DNA from: Cannabis sativa
Lineage: Eukaryota > Streptophyta > Magnoliopsida > Rosales > Cannabaceae
Assembly (NCBI RefSeq): GCF_029168945.1
Contig: NC_083605.1
Location: 3,479,280-3,543,279, forward strand
Reading direction: 5' to 3'
Length of the DNA: 64,000 nt
Positions 32,601 through 41,583 of the stretch are shown piece by piece; the stretch's first letter is position 1, and each line of letters opens with the position of its first letter. Made by a program: the position numbers and the translations under genes. The notes below the pieces were generated by a model, which saw nothing but the letters and a program-made list of their open reading frames with translations, had not been told where the DNA came from and searched no databases.

Positions 32601-33838
32601 GTTTTGTTTATATGCACGCCATAATGTAAAAGACATTCAAACTAAGACTACCATAGGGTTTGTTAAGAATGGTGCAAAACAAAGGCATGAAAAAAGATAA
32701 GGCATTGGCCTTGGTTTTTTACCACTGTAAGCTTCATTAATCTCTTGAAACTTTGCTGTAATAGCACTGTCATTCTTGTGCTTATCAGGATGCCATTTCT
32801 GAAAATAGTCGGCAAGCAAAATGAATGAAAATGTCATAACCAACTGTGCTAAAAAACATGTGCAAAGAAAAGATGCAATGGGATACCAAAGCAAGCCTTC
32901 TGTAACTCATTCTGATTGTCTCATCAGTTGCATCATAATCAACCTCCAACACTTTGTAGTAATCCTTTAAACAAGTGAACAACAATGGCCAATCAGATTA
33001 AACCCAACCAAAATGAAATCTACACTCATATATATAGCTAAGTCATTACAACATATCATCAAATCTATAATGCACTCTTTCTCATTCATTCTTAGTCATT
33101 TCACTCCAAAATACTTTTTTCCTTATCCAAAGAAAAGACCCCAATTTATAAGGTCTAAAGTTTCCAATCCCAAACCCTATTTAGCTTAATCCAAATCCTA
33201 GTATTAGAATTTAGTAGTATGAAATTTATGTACTCTTAACTTATCAAATGTTTTCTCAACTACCCCATTTGAGAAAAAATGAAAAAACAAAAGTGAAAAG
33301 AATGAACTTTAGCTAATCCAATCTCAAACCCCATTTAGCTTAATCTCAATTCTAAAGTTTCCAATCTCAAACCCCATTTAGCTTAATCCAAATCAAAGTA
33401 CTAGTAGTATGAAACTTATGTAGTCTTAACTTATCAAAGGTCTCAGCTACCCCATTTGAGAAAAAAATGAAAAGAATGAAATTTAACTTAATCCAATCTC
33501 AAACCCCATTTAGCTAATCTCAAGTCTAAAGTTTCCAATTTCAAACCCCATTTAGCTTAATCTCAATTCTAAAGTTTCCAATCTCAAACCCCATTTAGCT
33601 CAATCTCAATTCTAAAGTTTCCAATCCCAAACCCCATTTAGCTTTAATCCAAATCAAAGTACTAGTAGTATGAAATTATTGAGTCTTAACTTATCAAAAG
33701 GAACCCCATTTGAGAAAAATGGAAAACAAAACTGAAAAGAATGAAACAAAGAAAGAAATCAATGGAATAAAATTATACCTTGTTTGTAGTAGTGGAAGTA
33801 GTAGAAGAAGTATTACTATTAGCAGTGTCTTCCTCCAT
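29608..33838 (-). CDS. Small J-domain (DnaJ-like) co-chaperone
   Basis: Five exons join in frame to 120 residues: 33838-33779, 32964-32887, 32798-32723, 29884-29811 and 29682-29608, all GT-AG. The J domain runs from [18 protein letters not shown] (residues 21-38) through [18 protein letters not shown], with the HPD triad at residues 49-51 that stimulates Hsp70 ATPase, to [22 protein letters not shown] short C-terminal tail reads [19 protein letters not shown], then MILTCNGLG, as in the small plant J proteins I associate with Arabidopsis At5g16650. No zinc-finger or C-terminal substrate domain follows, so it is a type III J protein. Intron 3 is about 2.8 kb and full of repeats; intron 1 has a tandem repeat. 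Confidence 0.9.
29951..30235. mobile_element. MITE with GTTTGGTTGG inverted ends in J-protein intron 3
   Basis: The left end AGGTGGCGTTTGGTTGG is matched by CCAACCAAACATCACCT at the right end, with repeated GGAATGG/CCATTCC blocks between. The length and ends resemble PIF/Harbinger or hAT MITEs; a target duplication is not clear. Confidence 0.7.
30254..30550. repeat. Dispersed repeat shared with 57,955-58,205
   Basis: Blocks in common and in the same order include GACCA(C/T)(A/G)TAATTATAC, CCAATTCTCATAGCCCCATG, AAAATTGAGTATAATTAC and ACACAATCTAGCAATTATG. The copy at 58 kb is near-complete. Likely a MITE family. Confidence 0.65.
31070..31850. repeat. About 65-bp inverted repeats bounding a 780-bp segment in J-protein intron 3
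   Basis: The left arm at 31,070-31,140 contains ACTACGGTTTTCCTCC, AAGGCTCCC and GGAGGAGCTCAGTC. The right arm at 31,782-31,848 read inverted has ACTACGGTTTTCCTCC, GAGGCTCCC and GAGGAGGTCAGTC. The segment between holds a CT-rich run and a TATATAAAT motif near 31,570. It may be a non-autonomous DNA element or a captured LTR piece; I cannot classify it. Confidence 0.55.
33160..33660. repeat. Tandem repeats in J-protein intron 1
   Basis: CCAATCTCAAACCCCATTTA with a GCTTAATC tail recurs about seven times (near 33,162, 33,318, 33,361, 33,492, 33,537, 33,578 and 33,620). A second block, AGTAGTATGAAA...CTTAACTTATCAAA, recurs about three times. Confidence 0.85.
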
Positions 33839-34019
33839 CAGATATAGCTGAACCTGAACTTGTATTATTATAATTATTATTATTGTAAAGAGATAAATCA
33901 ACACACTTCATTCGATGGATAAAATGAAACTAACTAATAAACCCCAAAAATCAAAATTGTGAAAAACAAAAAACCCAGAAAAGAAGTGGTTTGTCAATGT
34001 TGGTTTTGTTATCTATAAG

Positions 34020-34390
34020 GAGGGTTGTTTGTTGTTTTTGGCGTAAACCCAAGTCGAAAGGTACAACCTTTATAGTTTTTTGTTGTTGTTAAAATTGTGG
34101 AAAATAGAAGAGGAAGGGAATTAAGGTTTGGGGTTTTTGTGTGGAGGGAGAAATGTTGTAACGTGTCTTCTTCCTTGCTTGCGTGCCTGTAGATTGGAGA
34201 GGAGAGTTTTGTCTCATTGCAAAATGCAAAGGCTTTCTCTTTCAATTTCTCTTTCTCTATTTAAAGTTATGATTTTTATTTGTTAATAGAAAAAAAAAAA
34301 AGGAATGATTTTTATCATCTTTGGTTTTGTGAAATTATTATCATATGGTTATGAACTAGGAATGTTTTCTTAGATTAGGGACTTGGATTT
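34020..34390. repeat. J-protein upstream segment, duplicated at 37,500-37,620 and 38,605-38,860
   Basis: 34,030-34,220 (GTAAACCCAAGTCGAAAGGT, ACAACCTTTAT, AAAATTGTGGAAAAT, GTGTGGAGG, TCCTTGCTTG, GGAGAGTTTT, TCTCAT-CAAA) matches 38,640-38,840 in order. 34,240-34,370 (TTTCTCTTTCTC, TTTTTATCATCTTTGGTTTT, GTGAAATTAT, TATGAACTAGGAAT) matches 37,530-37,620. The second target copy also has a run of nearly 30 T residues. Confidence 0.75.
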
Positions 34391-34589
34391 TGATTTTTCT
34401 TTTAAAAAAAATAATATGGAGGTGTATTTTCTATCATTTTAAAAAATATGGATCCGAATTGTCATTTAACAAAACAGAGACTTCAATCGATAACTTTTAC
34501 AAAACACAGAGTCCAAAATTGTATTTACATTTAAATTCTAACACTAAATTATGCACGAAATTTCGGCAGTACATCCTCTTAAATGAATA

Positions 34590-34963
34590 ATTTGGTAAAT
34601 CCCTTATTTATTTCGGCATTCAGAATAGTTTTTTTAATTAATTTTCTTAGTGATTGAATACGTTGTAGTCATATAGAACTATTTGTAAAATTTTCAAAAA
34701 ATTCTGAATAGTTTACAGTGTCGAAATTAAAGTTCAAATAATACTTAATATGCGTATAAGAAAAAATAATTGCGCTTGTAATAAAATATTAAAACTGTAT
34801 TTTTGATAATGTAAAATTATTTAAATTTTTTTAAAAATTTAGAGACAATCCTAAATAACTACAAAATACATGATCATGACAAAAAAAAAAAATAATAAAC
34901 TAAAAAATCCTTCTAAATACTGAAATAGATAAGAATCTACAAAAATACTTAAGAAAGTGTACT
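34590..34963. mobile_element. F1-family foldback copy
   Basis: TTTATTTCGGCATTCAGAAT, GAATACGTTGTAGTCATATA, TTTACAGTGTCGAAATTAAA and CCTAAATAACTACAAAATAC match the arms of the 25.7-28.0 kb cluster. The LINE stub at 34,984 lies just beyond its right arm. Confidence 0.65.
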
Positions 34964-34983
34964 ATAATCTGACCCAATTATGT

Positions 34984-35273
34984 TTTTTTGAAGGAAAGCG
35001 TCTTTGATTAACCGACAAAACTAGACCTCATGGTCATTACATAAAATGTTCGAAGGGATGGTAGATAGCGGAATATCACCAACCAAATTGTGGGAAAAAG
35101 CCCACTTGGCCACATTATGGGCTACATAATTACAAGTCCTGCTTATATTAGAATAAATACAACTGGAAAAACGTGAAGAGTGACTGTTACAAAAAGAGAC
35201 ATAGTTACTAATGACCCAACGGGACTCCTTCCCATTGAGAGCACTTATAACTACCCTCGAATCGCTCTCCACA
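34984..35273 (-). mobile_element. LINE 3' stub with RNase H remnant and 19-20 bp target duplication
   Basis: The direct repeat ATAATCTGACCCAATTATGT flanks the insert (from 34,964 and from 35,274). The poly(T) on the left is the poly(A) tail of a minus-strand element. Minus-strand translation gives IIVESDSRVVISALNGK, NYVAHNVAKWAF and GDIPLSTIP, the end of a LINE RNase H domain. It is a severely 5'-truncated insertion of about 290 bp. Confidence 0.88.
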
Positions 35274-35819
35274 ATAATCTGACCCAATTATGTATACCAT
35301 ATAAAAGAACATATTAATTTACATACATATTACATAAGTAAAAATTTGATTTTGATCTTCAATATTGACAACACATCCAAAAAAATAAAGCCAAAAAATA
35401 CTACCTTTTGAAGAACAAGTATCCATTTTCATTGGCTAAACCATCCATAACCAAGCTCAATTTTGTTCATATTGGTAACATTTTCATTTTTGGTACATTT
35501 TTTTTTAAAAAAAATATCTCAATTATTTTGTTTGATACGTTTAAATAATTTATTTTACCTACTTATAAAAAAAAAACATATTTAATCATTTAAATTTCAT
35601 TTTTTTAGCACCGTAAATTATTCAAAAAATTTTATAATAATAACAAAATATATGTTATAATAACAATATACCTCATCTTATGAATGTCACAATGGAGACT
35701 GATTGTTTAAGAGGTATAAATATTACGAAGCTCTATTAATATGATTTCTTTACTTGATTTTATTATTCAAGATTGTAAAAATTACTTCCTAGTTTGAGTA
35801 ATGTTTTTGTTTAATTTAT

Positions 35820-36219
35820 GGCTAATTAGCAATTTTTCCTTCCGAACTTTGACATGTACCAAATCATGCCTCCTGAATTTTTTTGGCCGTTAAAAATTCC
35901 CCCTGAACTATTAAGATTGTTAAATTTAAGGATTTTTGTCTAATTTTAGTAAAAAAATTCTAACATAGATGTCAGTTCATGGGGCATAATTTAGTACATA
36001 TCAAAATTTAAGGGGCATAATTTGGTAGATATCAAAGTCTGGGGAGCATATTTTAGTATATAAACAATCACTGAAACAGTAAAATTGAATGAAATTAGAC
36101 AAAAGTCCTTAAATTTAACAATCTCTATAGTTCAGGGGGAATTTTGAACTGCTAAAAAAATTCAGGAGGCATGATTTGGTACATGTCACAATTCAGAGGG
36201 AAAAAATTGCTAATTAGCC
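35820..36219. mobile_element. Mutator-like foldback MITE, family M1, complete copy (400 bp)
   Basis: Ends are GGCTAATTAGCAATTTTT and its inverse AAATTGCTAATTAGCC. Both arms carry the CATGTACCAAATCATGCC, TTAAAAATTCCCCCTGAACT and ACTATTAAGATTG blocks in opposite orientation. A clear 9-bp target duplication is not seen, so the flanks have diverged. Confidence 0.8.
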
Positions 36220-36639
36220 AAAATATTATAAATTATTAGCCTAATAACAGTGGATCAACTAATATGGCAACTCATAATTTTATATCTTAATTGTTAGAGC
36301 TATAATTTTATATCCTAATTGTAGCTTCAGTTTGGAGTAATTTCCAACCGATTTGTTACCTTACCTAATAACTTAATAAAGATAATTTTTCCATTAAAAA
36401 AAAGTTTTGCATTTTTGTTTACTTACCAAAAAAAAGTTCATAAGAGATGTGTTTCAATGTCTTGTATTAGTAATTTACAATAAATGGTTGTCCAAAATAT
36501 TATAAACTATTAGCCTAGTTGACTACTAATAAGAGCTAATATAAAACAACAATCCCATAACTACAAGACAAAGATCAAACCCATTAATTTATAAATACAA
36601 CAACTAATTTTAAAAGGTATAATAATAATAGATAAAAAA

Positions 36640-36996
36640 AAAAACAAAATCTATGATTGAAGTCAAATAATGACTTTGAATTTGAGTTGTTGTTAGGTGT
36701 GGTGTGTTGGGGAATTGGGGAGACACCAAAGCTTGAAGATATACAAGTTGAAGCACCAAAAGAAAATAAGTTAGGCTGAAAACGATCTATATAGTATTTG
36801 TCATACAATAGGAAATTTTTTGGAGTCGACTCCTTTAAAAGATTGTTTTGGTACTTAAAAAAAAATTAGTCAAAATTAGTTAAAACATATCTCAAAATTC
36901 TTTCTTTGCATTTTGCTTATTTGCTGATTTTGATATGGTTGAGCTTCTTCTTATGCAGCCACTTTTTCTTAGAGCTTTTGGTCATGAAGGTGTAGG
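36640..36996 (+). pseudogene. ADH-like pseudogene fragment (copies of exons 2 and 3)
   Basis: 36,697-36,812 copies exon 2 of the ADH-like gene at 39,342, including its acceptor TTGTTAG. It reads [15 protein letters not shown] before a TGA stop and frame loss, and ends at a decayed CHT segment. 36,959-36,996 copies exon 3 (PLFLRAFGHEGVG) at exactly the same 38-bp length, with an intact TTATGCAG acceptor and GTACC donor. The intron between them is about 146 bp and lacks the MITE found in the other gene. No further exons were found. Confidence 0.85.
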
Positions 36997-37629
36997 GTAC
37001 CATGAAATGAACCTATATTTCGAAGCTCCAATAAACACTTAATTATTATTGAACTCTTCAATAGAATAATCTACTTTATTATTTCTATTATTACTCCACT
37101 ATAAATATAAAGTTGCACTCTTTAACAATATAGAATTATTTTTTTTTTCTTCAGAATTCTTACTTGTAGTCCATTGATATAATCAATATAAGTAGTTCGT
37201 CTTCCAATTATTAGTTCATAATTAGAGTTGATCAAAATTATCGTTTTACCTTTTTAATTATTTCTTAAATTTTTTTTATACCATTAATTCAATGTGAACA
37301 ACTAATCTATAACCCAATTAATGAAATGATACTATTTTCGGTAGCTAATAAATTTTTATTTTCAAAGAAACCTTTTAAATTTACATTTAAAGGTATGAGG
37401 CCTATTATATTTTAAAGCCTTAGTTATTGCTAAATTTGCCTTAATTAACCTACCTAATTTATCAACTTCGGACCAACACGACACACACAAATTTGCAGCA
37501 CTACTTCAAAGCAATAATTTTTATCATTTCTCTCTTTCTCTTTTCAAGGTAGTGATTTTTTTTTATCATTTTTGGTTTTGTGAAATTATAATATAGTTAT
37601 GAATTGAGAATTTTTTTTCTCACATGGAG

Positions 37630-38610
37630 TGAGACTTAAGGTTGGGTATCTGATCTAATCTAATATTTTTTTCTCATCTGATCTAATCCAATTTGTAATT
37701 AGATTTAGAAAATGCTAATTAAGATTTTTGCCCCCTGAACTTTGACATGCACCAAATCATGCCCCCTGAACTTTTAAAGCCATTGAAAATGCCCCCTGAA
37801 CTATTGAGATTGTTGAATTTAATGACTTTTGTCTAATTTTATTCAATTTTACTATTTCAATGATTGTTTATGTACTAAACCATGTTCCCCAGACTTTGAT
37901 ATCTACCAAATCATGCCTTCGAACTTTGACATGCACTAAACTATGCCCCCTGAACTTTCATCCATGTTAGACTTTTTTACTAAAATTAGAAAAAAGTCCT
38001 TAAATCCAACAATCTCAATAGTTCAGGGGGCATTTTCAATGACCTTAAAAGTTCAGGAGGCATGATTTGGTACATGTCAAAGTTCAGGGGGCAAAAATCT
38101 TAATTAGCCTTTAGAAAATTATCATCTGATCCAATTAAATTAGACGTCAAAATTCAATCTAATCCAATTATTAATTAGATCGGATCAACTTTTTAATTGG
38201 ATATCCAATTATACACTTAATTTTTAATATTAGCATAAAATATGAAGAAAAATACGTAAAAAAATTAAATATCACCATTTATTTAAGTTTAATACTTTAT
38301 AAAACTATCATTGTTACAAGTGTAATGCAACTAAAAGTTCGAAATAAGTAAAATAAAAATAGAAAAAAACATCATCAAAATAAATATACAAAATGATTAA
38401 ATGTTACAAATTCAACACATACAAAAAATCCACTAAAAATAATTAAAATATATATAAATGTAATTGGATTGGATCAAATCAGTTTTTAATTAAATTTTAA
38501 GAATGACATATAAGAACCGATTCAATCCAATTAGAATCTAACTTTTAACATCCAATCTAATCCAATTATAATTGGATAGGATTGGATTAGTATTGGATGT
38601 TACTCACCTT
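37630..38610. repeat. Repeat with ATCTAATCCAATT-rich arms, host of an M1 MITE
   Basis: Both ends are rich in GATCTAATCCAATTT / AATTGGATTGGATCA motifs, in opposite orientation overall. The left edge is AAGGTTGGGTATCTGATC and the right edge read inverted is AAGGTGAGTAACATCCAATA. It looks like a non-autonomous DNA transposon; boundaries are approximate. Confidence 0.5.
37713..38109. mobile_element. Mutator-like foldback MITE, family M1, with 9-bp target duplication
   Basis: The element (397 bp) runs from TGCTAATTAAGATTTTTGCC to its inverse GGCAAAAATCTTAATTAGCC. It is flanked by TTTAGAAAA at 37,704-37,712 and again at 38,110-38,118. A 9-bp duplication is typical of Mutator-like elements. The first base differs from the expected G. 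Confidence 0.88.
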
Positions 38611-38738
38611 AGTGGGACCTAATTTTGGATTTTCTTTAGGCCTAAACCCAAGTCCAAAGGTACAACCTTTATTTTTTTGGTTAAAATTGTGGAAAATTGG
38701 GCTTTTCTGTGGAGGATAGGTAATGTGTCCTTGCTTCT

Positions 38739-38769
<31 letters not shown>

Positions 38770-39013
38770 TTGATGATGTGGCCTTGCTTGTGTCTCTATA
38801 GATAGCAATAGGAGAGTTTTTATCTCATCACAAAGTAATGATTTTTAAAGCCTTTAGGCATTGCCAAACTTGCCTTAACTAACCTCCTAACTTTCCTTAT
38901 TATGCTTACTTATTTGCAATGAAAAAGAGAAGAGAAGAAAAGAGGTAGCTAAGTAGAGGGAACAAAGTGATTTTCAGGCCAAAATCTAAACCCCATAAGA
39001 AGAAAGGGTGATA

Positions 39014-41187
39014 ATGGAGACCTCACAACTCTTAACATGCAAAGGTATGTAATGTAAGAAGTGAAAGTCATATCTATATTTATTCATATATTCAGGGACG
39101 AATCTATGTATTCAATATGCCTCTCAAATATATTTTTTCAAAATTAAGTTATAATTTTGTAATTTTTTTTATATTTTATTATAAATTTGTTTTTTAGCTC
39201 CCTAAAAATATTTTTTTTGCACTTTGCCCCCCTACAAACATTTTTTTGTCTCTCTCCCTATGTATATATATATATGTATTGTTAATATTAATTAATTAGT
39301 TAATTAGTATGTTGTTGTGTTTGAATTTGAGTTGTTGTTAGGTGTGGTGTGTTGGGGAAGTGGGGAGGCACCAAAGTTAGAAGAGATACAAGTTGAGGCA
39401 CCAAAAGGAAATGAAGTTAGGTTGAAGATGATCTATGCTAGTATTTGCCATACTGATATCTTTTTCTGCACTCAAGGATTCCCAATGGTCTCTTCTATAT
39501 CTTCTTATATACATAATAGATAGGGTAATACTTTTGGACCTTGTATTTTGTAAAAATTATCGATTTGATCTTCTGTTTTGTTAAATGACAAAATAGATTT
39601 TATATTTTTTAAAAGGATAAAAATAGGACCATGAGCTCAATTTTTGACTATTTTTTTTAATATAATCAACTTGAAGACAATTTCTAACACGAACATATAC
39701 AAAAAATATTACCAGTTTTGTCATAACATCTTTTGATTGGATTATTATTAAGTTTTATTTTAATAAAAAATCAGTTCATGGTCCTATTTGTACCATTTTA
39801 CAAAATACAAGATCCATTTTATCATTTAACAAAATAGAAGATCTAATTGGTAACTTTTACAAAATACAGAATTCAAAATAGTATTTACTCTACTCTATAT
39901 ATCTCAAAATTCTTTCTTTTGCTTATTGATTATGATAATAAAGTTGACTTGTGTGGTTGAGCTTTCCTTTTCTTCTTCTACAACCACTTTTTCCTAGAGT
40001 ACCAGGCCATGAAGGTGTAGGGTATGTCAAATCTACGTATCTTAAAATATTTATATATATAGTAAAACTTCTAATTGAGGTTATTCTTAAATAGAGTATT
40101 CTTATATAAAGGTTCTACTAGATACATAAAAATGATCTATTTTCACCAATTACTTGACGTGATACAATGCAGAGTAGTGGAGAGCATTGGGGAGGGAGTA
40201 ACAAGTGTGAAACAAGGAGATTTGGTGATTCCAACATATATGTCTGAGTGTAGTGAGTGTGAAAATTGCTTGTCTGAAAAGACAAACATGTGCCTCAAAT
40301 ATCCATTGAACATTAGTGGCTTAATGCCCAACAACACTTCAAGAATGTCTGTCAATGGCCAAATGTTGTACCATGCTTTTTCTTGCTCTACTTGGTCAGA
40401 ATACACTGTTGTGGATGCCAACTTTGTCCTTAAGCTTGATCCAGCTCCCCTCAACTTGCACCATGCCAGCTTCCTCTCTTGTGGCTTCTCAACTGGTTTT
40501 GGTGCCCCTTGGAAGGAGGCTGAGATTGAAGAGGGGTCATCTGTAGCTGTCATTGGCCTTGGCGCAGTTGGCTTAGGAGTGGTGGAAGGCTCGAGAATGC
40601 GAGGAGCGACTAAGATCATTGGCATTGATAAGAACCAAAGAAGGAAGGAGAAAGGAGAGGCCTTTGGAGTTACTGACTTCATAAATCCTCTTCTTCATTC
40701 AAACAAGTCTGTTTCAGAACTTATTAAGGACTCAACTGGTGGGATGGGTGTGGATTATTGTTTCGAGTGCACCGGCCTCCCACACTTGATTAATGAGGCA
40801 CTTGAAGCCACAAAAATTGGAAAAGGCAAAGCCATTGTAATCGGTGTATCAAATGCACCAACCCTGCAAATCAACAATCTCGCTCTACTGACCGGAAGAA
40901 CCTTGAAAGGTTCCATTTTCGGAGGGCTCAAAGCCAAAACAGACCTTCCTATTGTATTTGAGAAATGGAGAAATAAGGTAAACAAGAAAGCCTATATAAA
41001 TTTTCCATATCATACAATGCATAAGCATTCATCAAAAAAGATCACATAATTTTTTTGGCTTCATTCTTTTTTGCAGGAATTCCAGCTAGATGAGCTTTTA
41101 ACTCATGAAGTTTCAATGGCTGATATTACCAAAGCATTTCAGTTGTTGAAGCATGAAGACTGTGTCAAGGTCCTATTGAAGATCTAG
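39014..41187 (+). CDS. Zinc-dependent alcohol dehydrogenase-like protein (one acceptor site lost)
   Basis: Exons inferred by homology: 39014-39044, 39342-39487, 39984-40021, 40173-40977 and 41077-41187, giving 376 residues, normal for plant ADH-like proteins. Catalytic-zinc ligands are C46 (CHTD), H68 (GHEGVG) and C175 (SCGFSTG). The structural-zinc cysteines are C98, C101, C104 and C112. The NAD-binding loop GLGAVG is at residues 200-205. The family oxidises alcohols or reduces aldehydes with NAD. The frame of exon 3 ([13 protein letters not shown]) requires an acceptor ending at 39,983, but the sequence there is TCTACAA|CCAC, not AG. The nearest AG (39,996-39,997) shifts the frame to an early stop. 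The copy is either damaged or spliced unusually; all other splice sites are GT-AG. Confidence 0.8.
39523..39891. mobile_element. Foldback MITE (family F2) in ADH intron 2
   Basis: The left arm GGGTAATACTTTTGGACC, TGTATTTTGTAAAAATTA, GTTAAATGACAAAATAGAT is mirrored by the right arm read inverted, GAGTAAATACTATTTTGAA, TGTATTTTGTAAAAGTTACC, GTTAAATGATAAAATGGAT. It makes up about three quarters of the 496-bp intron. Partial relatives lie near 34,440-34,530, 42,520-42,600 and 45,620-45,750. Confidence 0.8.
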
Positions 41188-41583
41188 TTTGTCTTGGACA
41201 AAAAACCTAAGAACAAATAAAGAGACTTTTTTTTTTAATTTGGTCTAGTCAATATTTCTTGTTGATTTGTGGATTTTTATGTATTGACTTGGGAGAGAAA
41301 GTAAGAATGAACACTCAAATAAACCCATATCACCAAATGCATCACTATGAGAACTATAATCTATATGAAATTGAAACCCAAAAGTCAAAAACAATGTCAT
41401 CATGGTTAGGTTCAACTATACTTGACAATGAGACCAAGTTCATTTCTGCAATTGAAAAAACAACCACCAAGCAAAATTAAGGCCGGACCACTTAACCACA
41501 CATCGATACATGTGATCTTCAACCGTTCAGATTCTGCTGTCCAACCATAGCTACTTGACCCCCAAAGCAGACCGAAACCTATC
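41188..41583. other. Intergenic region between two convergent 3' ends
   Basis: This should hold the 3' UTRs of the ADH-like and plastid-protein genes. No gene or repeat noticed. Confidence 0.5.

Larger units (their letters stand above)
33839..39013. other. Repeat-rich region between the J-protein and ADH-like genes
   Basis: Covered by separate entries: the J-protein upstream sequence duplicated at 38.6 kb, an F1 foldback with a LINE stub, two M1 MITEs, an ADH pseudogene fragment and an outer repeat around the second MITE. The remaining pieces (35,300-35,820, 36,220-36,640 and 37,010-37,630) are AT-rich with no coding signal. Confidence 0.6.
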
